Shown in pieces: positions 29,146-37,418 of a stretch of 64,000 nt of DNA. A model generated the notes under the pieces. That model was not told the DNA's origin. It saw only the letters and a list, made by a program, of their open reading frames with translations, and did no database searches. Within the stretch, counting starts at the first letter, position 1; each line of letters starts with the position of its first letter. The stretch is from Colwellia sp. C1TZA3 (GTDB lineage: Bacteria; Pseudomonadota; Gammaproteobacteria; Enterobacterales; Alteromonadaceae), in NCBI RefSeq assembly GCF_007954265.1, contig NZ_VOLS01000014.1:19499-83498 (forward strand). The letters are read 5' to 3'. The translations under genes were made by a program, and so were the position numbers.

Positions 29146-30114
29146 TTGCGTTATATAGCCATTAATGAACAACAGCAGTTAAGTCTTGATGAAATTGACA
29201 AGCCAACAATAGCTGACGATGAATGCTTGATTAAAGTTAGGGCTATTGGTGTTAATCGCGCCGACATTTTGCAAAAAAAAGGCCAGTACCCACCGCCGCC
29301 TGGTGAATCAAGCATACTGGGCCTTGAAGCTTGTGGTGAACTTGCTGCTATTGGCGGGCAACAAGCCAGTTGGAATGTTGGCGATAAGGTTTTTGCTATC
29401 GTGCCCGGCGGCGCCTACTCAGAATACGTTAAAGTTAAAACCGAGCACTTAATAAAGCTGCCTGAAAATTTAAGCTATGCCCAAGGCGCGGCAATAGCTG
29501 AAGTTTATTTAACCGCTTATCAATGTTTATTTTCTATCGCTAACTTACAGCCCAAAGCTAAGGTACTTATTCATGCCGGTGCTAGTGGTGTAGGCACGGC
29601 TGCTATTCAACTAGCTAAACAGCTTAACTGCTCGGTAACCGTTACCGTAGGTAATGAAGATAAAGTAGCAGCCTGTAAAGCGCTAGGCGCAGATGAAACG
29701 ATAAATTACCACCAAACTGATTTTGTGAGTTGGGCAAAACAGCAACAGTATAGTTATGACGTTATTATTGATGTGGTTGCCGGCGAGTACGTTAATAAAA
29801 ACATTAGCGTATGTGCGCTAGATGGTCATATTGTTATGTTGTCAATGCTAGGTGGCCGTTTTGCGGAAAATATTGATATTGCTAAAATGCTTGCTAAGCG
29901 AGTAAATATTCATGCCACCACGTTACGTAGCCGAAGCAATGAATATAAAACCAAGTTAATTAAAGCATTTACACAAGACTTTTATCAATGCCTTAAAGTA
30001 GGCTCAATCAGCCCAGTTATTTATCAGCAATACAGCTGGCATGAGGCAGAAAATGCCCATCAGGTGATGTTGAATAATGAAAACATAGGCAAACTAATAT
30101 TAATCATAGATTAG
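29146..30114 (+). CDS. NAD(P)H quinone oxidoreductase, zinc-free MDR family (PIG3-like)
   Basis: The 322-residue protein is a medium-chain dehydrogenase/reductase without the structural zinc cysteines. N-terminal GVNRADILQKKGQYPPPPG and GLEACGEL are typical of the quinone oxidoreductase/PIG3 branch. The Rossmann motif is HAGASGVGTAAIQLAK near residue 142. It should reduce quinones or enals with NADPH in the cytoplasm. Start is a TTG with AAGGA 5-10 bp upstream. It is a single gene, with a REP array behind it. Confidence 0.9.
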   Translation: MRYIAINEQQQLSLDEIDKPTIADDECLIKVRAIGVNRADILQKKGQYPPPPGESSILGLEACGELAAIGGQQASWNVGDKVFAIVPGGAYSEYVKVKTEHLIKLPENLSYAQGAAIAEVYLTAYQCLFSIANLQPKAKVLIHAGASGVGTAAIQLAKQLNCSVTVTVGNEDKVAACKALGADETINYHQTDFVSWAKQQQYSYDVIIDVVAGEYVNKNISVCALDGHIVMLSMLGGRFAENIDIAKMLAKRVNIHATTLRSRSNEYKTKLIKAFTQDFYQCLKVGSISPVIYQQYSWHEAENAHQVMLNNENIGKLILIID

Positions 30115-30129
30115 CGTCATTAGCATTAT

Positions 30130-30184
30130 TTTTATGTAGGTTTTATGTAGGTTTTATGTAGGTTTTATGTAGGTTTTATGTAGG
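30130..30184 (+). repeat. 11 bp tandem repeat made of the REP foot
   Basis: Five copies of TTTTATGTAGG run directly into the first full REP hairpin of array 4. The unit equals the GTAGG foot of the hairpin plus a short T-rich spacer. Confidence 0.9.
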
Positions 30185-30767
30185 TCGGACTTCAGTCCGT
30201 CAACCCTGCAGCGGGTAATTAAAGTGATTGGCCAAAAAACACCCGCAGCAGGTATTGTTTTTAACTCGCATTTATAACAAAACCAGTTAAATTTCATTTA
30301 ACCTGATGGACTAAAGTCCAACCTACATTACACCGACACATGGTCTGTAGGTGGATGGCGCAGTGTTAGGCGGTTTTTTTAGGTTTTTTTAGGTTTTTTG
30401 TAGGTTTTTGTAGGTCGGACTTTAGTCCGTCAACCGTTCAGCGGGTAATTAAGGCGATTGGCCAAACAACACCTGCAGCAGGTATTGTTTTTAACTCGCA
30501 TTTATAACAAAACAAGTTAAATTTCATTTAACTTGATGGACTAAAGTCCAACCTACATTGCACCCACATATGGCCTGTAGGCGGATGGAGCAGCGTTAGG
30601 CGGTTTTATGTAGGTCGGACTTCAGTCCGTCAACCCTGCAGCGGGTAATTAAAGTGATTGGCCAAAAAACACCTGCAGCAGGTATTGTTTTTAACTCGCA
30701 TTTATAACAAAACCAGTTAAATTTCATTTAACCTGATGGACTAAAGTCCAACCTACATTTTTAGTTA
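30180..30767. repeat. REP array 4: three A-B units
   Basis: Three plus A copies (near 30179, 30410 and 30607) alternate with three minus B copies (ending near 30327, 30557 and 30760), between convergent genes. A further T-rich stretch with several TTTTTAGG/GTAGG feet precedes the second A copy (30374-30412). Confidence 0.9.
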
Positions 30768-30800
30768 ACCGCCTTAACCTACATGTTTTAATTAACTACT

Positions 30801-31019
30801 TTAATCAATATACTGAAAGCGCTTAAGCTGTTTGCCATCTCTTTCTATGGTTTCATCAAACATAGCCAGTGGCCTAACCCAAATCGCTCTTTCACCGTAT
30901 TCAGGTTGATAAACCACCATGGTTTCTTCTGTTTCACTGTGTGTTGCTAGGTGTAGTACTTGGTAAAAATTACCTTTAAAATGTTGATAACGTCCGATTT
31001 TTAGCATGAATAATCTCAT
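30801..31019 (-). CDS. DUF1653 family protein
   Basis: This is a small protein of 72 residues from the ATG at 31019, or 68 from that at 31007. IGRYQHFKGNFYQVLHLATHSET and VVYQPEYGERAIWVRPL, seen in shorter blocks, are the typical DUF1653 layout, a small SH3-like beta fold. Function is unknown. It starts 5 bp after the moaE stop and so belongs to the moa operon. Longer starts would overlap moaE and are less likely. Confidence 0.82.
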   Translation of the reverse strand: MRLFMLKIGRYQHFKGNFYQVLHLATHSETEETMVVYQPEYGERAIWVRPLAMFDETIERDGKQLKRFQYID

Positions 31020-31024
31020 TATTT

Positions 31025-31492
31025 CTAGTTTGTTAGTTTTGTCGACCATTGCTGTGAAGTTTCACTGTCACTGGCTTTGGCTTCTAACCATTTACTGCCT
31101 TCACTGGTGAGTTCTTTCTTCCAAAACGGTGCTTTGGTTTTTAAAAAATCGATGAGAAACTCGCAGGCAGCAAAGGCCGCTTTTCTATGTGGACTTGTGA
31201 CACCAATAAAAACAATTTGTTCACCAAGGGCTAAGTCGCCAACGCGATGAATAATTGTAACCTTATTAAGCGGCCAGTGTTCGCGCGCTTCGGCCTCTAT
31301 TTGATCCAATACTTTTTCTGTCATGCCAGGGTAATGCTCTAACGATAAGCCTTGCACTCCAAGCCCTTCGTTAAAGTCTCTAACCTTACCAACAAAAGTA
31401 ACTACAGCGCCGTCTTGGTTGTCATCTGCGAGTTTTTGGTACTCATCAGCAACCACAAAATCATCTTGTTGTACATTAATCATATTAGCCAC
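31025..31492 (-). CDS. moaE: Molybdopterin synthase catalytic subunit MoaE
   Basis: MoaE transfers sulfur from MoaD thiocarboxylate to precursor Z (cPMP) to make molybdopterin. VVTFVGKVRDFNEG near residue 31, LEHYPGM, HRVGDLALGEQIV and the active-site segment KTKAPFWKKE near residue 119 are all present. Both lysines of the active-site segment are kept. It overlaps moaD by 8 bp and precedes DUF1653. Confidence 0.96.
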   Translation of the reverse strand: MANMINVQQDDFVVADEYQKLADDNQDGAVVTFVGKVRDFNEGLGVQGLSLEHYPGMTEKVLDQIEAEAREHWPLNKVTIIHRVGDLALGEQIVFIGVTSPHRKAAFAACEFLIDFLKTKAPFWKKELTSEGSKWLEAKASDSETSQQWSTKLTN

Positions 31493-31733
31493 CAGTCACA
31501 GGAGGGAAAAAAGCGACTTCATCACCAGTATTGACCTTATGTGACCAATCGGTGATCTGCTGATTAACGGCAACAAGTAAGCTATCAGCCGACATAACCT
31601 TAGCCCATAATTCATCGGTGCTAGCGAGTTGTTGTCGAATCAACTCTGTTGTCATATGCTCGCTTGCTGGTATTTGCAAGCTATTGGTGGATAATTGTTC
31701 GCGTAGGCGAGCAAAAAACAAAACTTTTATCAT
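31485..31733 (-). CDS. moaD: Molybdopterin synthase sulfur carrier subunit MoaD
   Basis: This is an 82-residue ubiquitin-like protein. IKVLFFARLRE is the first strand and the protein ends in FFPPVTGG, the C-terminal Gly-Gly that becomes a thiocarboxylate. It overlaps moaE by 8 bp and follows moaC by about 12 bp, so the three are one operon. Confidence 0.96.
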   Translation of the reverse strand: MIKVLFFARLREQLSTNSLQIPASEHMTTELIRQQLASTDELWAKVMSADSLLVAVNQQITDWSHKVNTGDEVAFFPPVTGG

Positions 31734-31744
31734 GATTAGCTCCT

Positions 31745-32236
31745 TTATTTAGTCGCAGGATTATGAAGATAGCTACCTGATTTCCCACCTTGTTTTTCAC
31801 ACAAATGGATATTGGTAATAATCATGTCTTTTTGTACCGCTTTACACATATCGTAAATCGTTAGAGCGGCGGTTGAAGCGGCGGTTAATGCTTCCATTTC
31901 TACCCCTGTTTTACCTGAAAGCTTACAAAGTGCAGTAATTTTTACCCGGTTTTGCTTTGGCTCAGCGATTATGTCGACTTCTATTTTTGTCAGCATAAGT
32001 GGGTGACAAAGCGGAATAAGTTCACTGGTTTTTTTTGCTGCCATAATGCCAGCAATTCTGGCGGTCGCAAATACATCACCTTTATGATGTTTTCCTTCAA
32101 CAATCATCGCAAGGGTTTGCGCAGACATTTCAATATAGGCTTGAGCAATGGCCGTGCGTTCAGTAACAACTTTTTCAGTTACATCAACCATATGGGCATC
32201 GCCATTAGCATTAATATGAGTAAATTCGTCGCTCAT
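31745..32236 (-). CDS. moaC: Cyclic pyranopterin monophosphate synthase MoaC
   Basis: MoaC converts the MoaA product to cyclic pyranopterin monophosphate. The 163 residues carry [38 protein letters not shown] and [12 protein letters not shown], all standard blocks of the family. The ATG at 32236 is chosen over the TTG just before it. It is the first gene of the minus-strand moa operon. moaA and moaB are not in the window. Confidence 0.97.
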   Translation of the reverse strand: MSDEFTHINANGDAHMVDVTEKVVTERTAIAQAYIEMSAQTLAMIVEGKHHKGDVFATARIAGIMAAKKTSELIPLCHPLMLTKIEVDIIAEPKQNRVKITALCKLSGKTGVEMEALTAASTAALTIYDMCKAVQKDMIITNIHLCEKQGGKSGSYLHNPATK

Positions 32237-32479
32237 CAAAAAATATTCTCTTAATTATTAGCTATTCAGCTTTATGTAAATTTACCGTTTATAGTACCTT
32301 ATTTGAAGGTTTTTTTAGTGATTATTTAATGATTTTTATTGAGAAGGTTACTGTGGGTTTTATTATGTGGCAATCAATGAAATATTAGGCTTTAACAGAA
32401 GAGTAGGTTGTATATGCTCAACATTTTTCCATTTAATACTTGTTGTAGATGTTTGTTTACTCATAATGTTTGTTGCTTG

Positions 32480-33340
32480 CTTGGTGGTTGACGGACTGAA
32501 GTCCGACCTACACAAGATTATAGTGATATTTGCTGTGGGTGTTTGTTTGCTCATTATTTTTGTTGCTTGCTGCTTGACGGACTGAAGTCCGACCTACACA
32601 AGATTATAGTGATATTTGCTGTCGGTGTTTGTTTGCTCATAATGTTTTTGCTTGGTGGTTGACGGACTGAAGTCCGACCTACACAAGATTATAGTGATAT
32701 TTGCTGTGGGTGTTTGTTTGCTCATTATGTTTGTTGCTTGCTTGGTGGTTGACGGACTGAAGTCCGACCTACAAAAGATTATAGTGGTATTTGCTGTGGG
32801 TGTTTGTTTACTCATAATGTTTGTTGCTTGCTTGGTGGTTGACGGACTGAAGTCCGGCCTACACAAGATTATAGTGGTATTTGCTGTGGGTGTTTGTTTG
32901 CTCATTATGTTTTTTGTTTGTTGCTTGCTTGGTGGTTGACGGACTGAGGTTTGACCTACACAAGATTATAGTGGTATTTGCTGTCAGTGTTTGTTTGCTC
33001 ATTATGTTTTTTGCTTGTTTGGTGGTTGACGGGCTGAAGTTTGACCTACACAAGATTATAGTGATATTTGCTGTGGGTGTTTGTTTACTCATTATGTTTT
33101 TTCGTGTTTGGTGGTTGACGGACTGAAGTCCGACCTACACAAGATTATAGTGGTATTTGCTGTGGGTGTTTGTTTAATCATTACTTTTGTTGTTTGTTTA
33201 GCGGTTGACGGACTGAAGTCCGACCTACAAAAGATTATAGTGATATTTGCTTGGTGCTTGGTGACGGGCTGAATTTTGACCTACACAGGATTATAGTGAT
33301 AATTGTTTGCTGCTTGGTGACGGGCTGGCGTTTTGCTTAC
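32480..33340. repeat. REP array 5: about ten A hairpins in a roughly 90 bp tandem unit
   Basis: Here only A hairpins occur, all minus (GACGGACTGAAGTCCGACC), joined by a conserved linker of about 65 bp rich in TTTGTT and GATTATAGT. Periods are 85-98 bp. Copies near 32936, 33026, 33268 and 33325 have decayed stems. The array sits between the divergent moaC and wbpM-like genes, unlike the others. Open frames in the array on both strands are by-products of the repeat. 32240-32479 and 33341-33500 hold nothing else I can name. Confidence 0.9.
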
Positions 33341-33508
33341 AAAAAAATTAAAGTTACTTTGGCTAAAGGACTGATTTTATGTTTAATTTTTTAAAAGTTG
33401 GATTTTAATAAATTGAGGATATTGTTAATAAATAGAACAGAATGTTTATATGTGTAACAATTCGTGTCTAAGTGTTGTAAAATACATTGAATAAAATTAA
33501 TGATTTAC

Positions 33509-33537
33509 TTGGCTGTTAATGTTGGTTTGTGTACAAT
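33509..33537 (+). promoter_or_regulatory. Probable sigma-70 promoter of the polysaccharide locus
   Basis: TTGGCT at 33509-33514 and TACAAT at 33532-33537 are separated by 17 bp, 112 bp before the first start codon of the locus. Confidence 0.55.
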
Positions 33538-33612
33538 CCGTTTCGATATGTGTTCCTTGTCAAATCCGCGTATTTTTTTGTTTTTTTAACTGACTCTTTC
33601 AATGTTTATCGA

Positions 33613-33635
33613 TTGTTGTTGTTGTTGTTGTTGTT
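33613..33635 (+). repeat. TTG trinucleotide repeat, seven copies, in the leader of the wbpM-like gene
   Basis: Seven TTG units plus TT end 14 bp before the ATG of the first polysaccharide gene, in the region of the ribosome binding site. Confidence 0.9.
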
Positions 33636-33649
33636 AAACGGATTTTTTA

Positions 33650-35563
33650 ATGAATATGATATTTAAATTGCCTAGACCAATAAAACGCTTAATAAGTGTC
33701 TTCATTGACTCGTTTTTTATTGTGTCGTCATTTTGGTTTGCATTATTTTTACGTTTTGAAAACGGCATTGATATATACAATGCTAGCTACTGGACAGTAA
33801 TTGCTTGGGTTATACCTTTTGCAATAATGATAAACATTTCTTTAGGCTTGTACCGAGCAGTTATTCGGTATTTAAGCTCAACGGCCATTACTGCCGTATG
33901 CCTAAGCGTAGTAACATCAACTATTGTACTCGCACTTTCTGCCTTGTTTTTTGAAGCCAACATTCCGCGTTCCACGCCTATTATTTTCGGCTCTTTTTTA
34001 CTTATTTTAATTGGTGGTAGCCGCCTGATGGTCCGCAGCTGGGCTAGTAGACTTTCGAAGAACAACAAAATCAATGTCTTAGTTTACGGTGCTGGTACCG
34101 AGGGCATTCAATTAGTCAATTCGTTAATAAAGTGCTCTCAGTATTTGCCAAAATTTTTTATTGACGACAATAAAAAACTAAAAGGGCTTATTATCAATAA
34201 TATGCGGGTATATCAGCCTAGCGATATTGAGCGTTTAATTGTTAAATATGACATTAAGCGTATTTTGCTAGCGCTACCCAGTAACAGCAGAAGTAATCGT
34301 GCTCGGATATTAAATTCACTTGCCCACATCAAAGTTGAAATATTAGCAATGCCTGTTATGTCTGACCTAGTGTCAGGTAAAATTAAGATTGACGACTTTG
34401 TTGAGGTGAATATTGAAGACTTGCTCGGCCGCGACACTGTGCCGGCAAAGGCCAGTTTACTCAATGCCAACATTAAAAACAAAGTGGTTATGGTAACCGG
34501 TGCCGGTGGCTCTATTGGTGCTGAGTTATGCCGACAAATAATACTGCAAGCACCGACCAAATTAATATTGTTTGAAGCCAGTGAAGCTAATTTATACTTG
34601 ATTCACAAAGAGCTTGAAAATTACATCTTTAATAATAACCTGACCGTTGAGCTATTTCCTATTTTAGGTAGGGTTCAGAACAAGCTTGTCAGCGAAAAAG
34701 TCTTGAAAAATTTTAAAGTGCAAACCGTTTATCATGCAGCCGCGCATAAACATGTGCCTATGGTTGAAGGTAACGTTGTTGAAGGGGTTAACAATAATGT
34801 TTTTGGCACCCTGCATTTAGCACAAGCAGCAATAGCTGCAGACGTTGACACTTTTGTTTTAATATCTACTGACAAAGCCGTGCGGCCAACCAATGTTATG
34901 GGGGCAACAAAGCGCATGGCTGAGTTATGTTTACAAGCCTTAGCTAATAACAATCATCACACACGTTTTTGTATGGTGCGCTTTGGTAATGTACTGGGTA
35001 GTTCTGGTTCAGTTATTCCTTTGTTTAAAAGTCAAATCAAACAAGGTGGTCCTATCACACTAACCCATAAAGACATTACACGTTATTTTATGACCATACC
35101 TGAAGCCGCGCAACTTGTTATACAAGCCGGGGCAATGGGTAAAGGCGGTGACGTATTTGTTTTAGACATGGGTAAGTCAGTTAAAATTTATGACCTAGCA
35201 ACAAAGTTGATCAACTTATCAGGCCTGCAGTTAATCAACAAAAAGAACCCTTATGGTGATATAGCGATTATAGAAACGGGGCTCCGTCCAGGAGAAAAAT
35301 TGTATGAAGAATTACTTATTGGTGACGACGTAGGTAAAACTGAGCATGAACGCATTATGAGCGCGCATGAAGTGTTTTTACCTTGGTCTGAGTTAAATGT
35401 TGTACTTGAAAAACTACAACTGGCTTGTATTAATTTCGACCAACACAGCATCAGAGATATTTTATTAAATGCGCCAACAGGTTTTGCGCCCAGTGATGGC
35501 ATTTGCGATTATCTTTATCATCAAACGCAACAGAGTAAAGCCAGGCTAAAACAAGTAAGTTAA
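33650..35563 (+). CDS. Membrane-bound nucleotide-sugar 4,6-dehydratase, WbpM/CapD type
   Basis: The 637-residue protein has about four N-terminal membrane segments (residues 15-125). A first Rossmann-like domain follows (VLVYGAGTEGIQL, near residue 143), then the catalytic SDR domain (TGAGGSIGAELC, near residue 283). STDKAV and NVMGATKRMAEL hold the active-site region; in place of the usual YxxxK there is MxxxK, as in WbpM. FGNVLGSSGSVIPLF is also typical. It should convert UDP-GlcNAc to a 4-keto-6-deoxy sugar, the first step to QuiNAc or FucNAc-type sugars. It is the first gene of the capsule locus, with a simple repeat in its leader. Confidence 0.92.
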   Translation: MNMIFKLPRPIKRLISVFIDSFFIVSSFWFALFLRFENGIDIYNASYWTVIAWVIPFAIMINISLGLYRAVIRYLSSTAITAVCLSVVTSTIVLALSALFFEANIPRSTPIIFGSFLLILIGGSRLMVRSWASRLSKNNKINVLVYGAGTEGIQLVNSLIKCSQYLPKFFIDDNKKLKGLIINNMRVYQPSDIERLIVKYDIKRILLALPSNSRSNRARILNSLAHIKVEILAMPVMSDLVSGKIKIDDFVEVNIEDLLGRDTVPAKASLLNANIKNKVVMVTGAGGSIGAELCRQIILQAPTKLILFEASEANLYLIHKELENYIFNNNLTVELFPILGRVQNKLVSEKVLKNFKVQTVYHAAAHKHVPMVEGNVVEGVNNNVFGTLHLAQAAIAADVDTFVLISTDKAVRPTNVMGATKRMAELCLQALANNNHHTRFCMVRFGNVLGSSGSVIPLFKSQIKQGGPITLTHKDITRYFMTIPEAAQLVIQAGAMGKGGDVFVLDMGKSVKIYDLATKLINLSGLQLINKKNPYGDIAIIETGLRPGEKLYEELLIGDDVGKTEHERIMSAHEVFLPWSELNVVLEKLQLACINFDQHSIRDILLNAPTGFAPSDGICDYLYHQTQQSKARLKQVS

Positions 35564-35598
35564 AAGCTAAGCAACCCATTAATGTAATAGACATTTTT

Positions 35599-35624
35599 TG
35601 TAGGTCGGATTTCAATCCGTTAAC
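35599..35624 (+). repeat. Single REP hairpin, type A
   Basis: TGTAGGTCGGATTTCAATCCG lies between the wbpM-like gene and rfaH. The stem carries a paired change (GGATT/AATCC), so it still folds. Confidence 0.75.
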
Positions 35625-35772
35625 CGTTAAGCGCAAGATTAACGCAATGGGCCACAAAAAAACAGTTAAATGCAAAACAAGTAAACTAATACCCATAGCG
35701 TTTTTTGACCTAAGGTATTAAAAATATAATTAACAGCACCGCGGGTTTAGTGAGTAATGGCAAGGATGAAGT

Positions 35773-36291
35773 ATGTCAAATAACAACAAATGTCATTGGT
35801 TTTTATTAACCAGTAAATCACGCGAAGAACAGCGCGCTTTTGACAACTTAACAAACCAAGGACTTGATGTTTTTTTACCTAAAGTAGCAAAGATAAAAAA
35901 AAGACAAGGAGTTAAGTCATTAGCGTTAGAGCCCTTATTTCCTAATTACTTATTTATCTACCTTGATCAAAGCGAAGCAAATTTTAATGCTATTCGCTCT
36001 ACTCGGGGTGTTGGACACTTTGTGCGCTTTGGTTTAAACCTTGCGACACTCAGTGAGAGTTTAATACAGCAAATAAAACAGAATATAGCCGGTAACGACA
36101 ATAAATCATTAGACGACTTACTAAGTTACCAGCAGGGTGAAACCGTACAAGTAACCCAAGGGCCATTTAAAGGCCTAGAAGCAATATATAAAACAAAAGA
36201 TGGCCTAGAGCGATGTATTCTATTAATTAAAATGCTCGGCCAAGAAAACGAAGTGATAATAGAAAACCAAGCGATAGAAAAAATAGCTTAA
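35773..36291 (+). CDS. rfaH: Transcription antitermination protein RfaH
   Basis: RfaH is a NusG paralogue that binds RNA polymerase paused at an ops site and reduces termination in long surface-polysaccharide operons. The 172 residues start with a NusG-type domain (WFLLTSKSREEQRAFDNL, FLPK, LFPNYLFIYLD, STRGVGHFVRFG). The C-terminal KOW domain shows QGPFKGLEAIYK. Length is close to the 162 of E. coli RfaH. It lies inside the locus it probably controls; in E. coli rfaH is unlinked. Confidence 0.92.
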   Translation: MSNNNKCHWFLLTSKSREEQRAFDNLTNQGLDVFLPKVAKIKKRQGVKSLALEPLFPNYLFIYLDQSEANFNAIRSTRGVGHFVRFGLNLATLSESLIQQIKQNIAGNDNKSLDDLLSYQQGETVQVTQGPFKGLEAIYKTKDGLERCILLIKMLGQENEVIIENQAIEKIA

Positions 36292-36349
36292 CAGGCTTAA
36301 CTAATTTAGTAAGGCGTTAGCCGCAGTTAAGGGCCACAGATAAGGGCTC

Positions 36350-36363
36350 AAGCGCCAGCGCTT
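36350..36363 (+). terminator. Weak hairpin after rfaH
   Basis: AAGCG and CGCTT pair around CCAG, followed by ATTTATT instead of a clear T run. Termination here is possible but poorly supported. Confidence 0.3.
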
Positions 36364-36559
36364 ATTTATTAAAGCACTGTATAGAGCTAATAGCACTTTG
36401 ATTAAGTAAGTGTACATAAAGCGTCAAGAACAGGTTTTTATTGCTCCAGAGCAAAAGTAAGTAGCTAGATTGATGTAGAAAAGGCACTTGATTGTCACAG
36501 CATAAATAAATCTGTGTACGTCGATGTAAGCCAGTAAAGTAATGCATGTGTCATATTTT

Positions 36560-36619
36560 GCGGAATAAAGTGTTGCCGAATCAAGTGTTGCGCAATAAAG
36601 TGTTGCGCAACAAGGCGTC
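36560..36619 (+). repeat. 15 bp tandem repeat in the leader before wzb
   Basis: Four units of the type GCGCAATAAAGTGTT run from 36560 to 36619; the fourth is diverged. They lie in the 650 bp gap between rfaH and wzb, where no gene is supported. Confidence 0.8.
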
Positions 36620-36765
36620 GAGCAATAGCTAGCCTTTGTGATTGAAAGTATCACAGATATTGGATGTATAGATCACCTAACAATGATCAATTATTTATTC
36701 CAATAACAATAACAATAACGACAACTAAAAACTGATTTAAAATGCCTATTGGAGCCAAACCAAAG

Positions 36766-36778
36766 GGCGGAAGCGTGC
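36766..36778 (+). promoter_or_regulatory. ops-like element, candidate RfaH recruitment site
   Basis: GGCGGAAGCGTGC differs at one position from the E. coli ops sequence GGCGGTAGCGTGC. It lies on the coding strand between rfaH and wzb, 163 bp before the first export gene. That is where an ops site of this operon is expected. The changed base is the T that RfaH contacts in E. coli, so the local RfaH would need a matching change. Confidence 0.55.
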
Positions 36779-36940
36779 CTAAACAAGCCTGATAAAATTA
36801 CGGACACTGACTTTTTTCTGGTTAAACTTAAGCTTCAAGCTAAGTAGCGAAAAAAATGACACAATAGTCGGCAGTGCAACCGTTAACACAAGCAATAGTA
36901 CAAACAATACAAACGTAACCCCTAACAAAGTACTTAAAAT

Positions 36941-37372
36941 ATGTTCGATAAAATACTGATAGTGTGCATCGGCAATATATGCCGCAGCCCCAGCGCTGAA
37001 AGAATATTACAACAACTGATGCCAGACAAAGACATAACCTCTGCAGGTATAGGCGCATTAGTTGATCACGAAATTGAAAAAAATGCTGCACAGCTGTTAG
37101 CCAGCCATAACTACAACAGCGATAATCACAAAGCTAGGCAAGTAAGCACCGACATAATCAACCAAGCTGAACTGATTTTAGTGATGGAAAAAAAACACCA
37201 ACAAGTGCTAATGCAACAATACCCATCAGCATCGGGCAAAGTTATGCTGTTAGGTAAATGGCATGGTGATGAAGAAATACCAGACCCATACCGCAAAAGC
37301 CTAACAGCCTTTGAACACGCATTTACCCAAATAGAAAAAAACTGCCAAGCCTGGACCAAAAAATTAAAGTAA
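36941..37372 (+). CDS. wzb: Low molecular weight protein-tyrosine-phosphatase, Wzb type
   Basis: The 143-residue protein has the LMW-PTP P-loop CIGNICRS (Cys9 to Arg15) and the acid motif DPYR near residue 116. It should remove phosphate from the tyrosine-rich tail of the Wzc kinase and thereby allow polymer export. It is followed by wza and wzc, as in group 1 capsule loci, but separated from wza by a 770 bp stretch with a REP array. Confidence 0.93.
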   Translation: MFDKILIVCIGNICRSPSAERILQQLMPDKDITSAGIGALVDHEIEKNAAQLLASHNYNSDNHKARQVSTDIINQAELILVMEKKHQQVLMQQYPSASGKVMLLGKWHGDEEIPDPYRKSLTAFEHAFTQIEKNCQAWTKKLK

Positions 37373-37418
37373 CGTCTCAGCAAACCACGCAGGTTTTTGC
37401 AGGCCGGTTGCAGGCCCT

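Noticed and set aside
32363..33272. Open frames of 63-103 codons on both strands in REP array 5, one with a repeated hydrophobic 30-residue unit
   Set aside because: They follow directly from a repeat of about 90 bp. Frames are lost where the unit is 85-98 bp, starts are inside the repeat and there is no ribosome binding site.
2709..33340. Possible CRISPR arrays
   Set aside because: Repeats are hairpins with conserved spacers, periods are 65-215 bp, spacers are not unique, and no cas gene is present.
36424..37091. Minus-strand open frames (61-83 codons) around the wzb leader
   Set aside because: Cysteine-rich shadow frames overlapping repeats and wzb, without family features.
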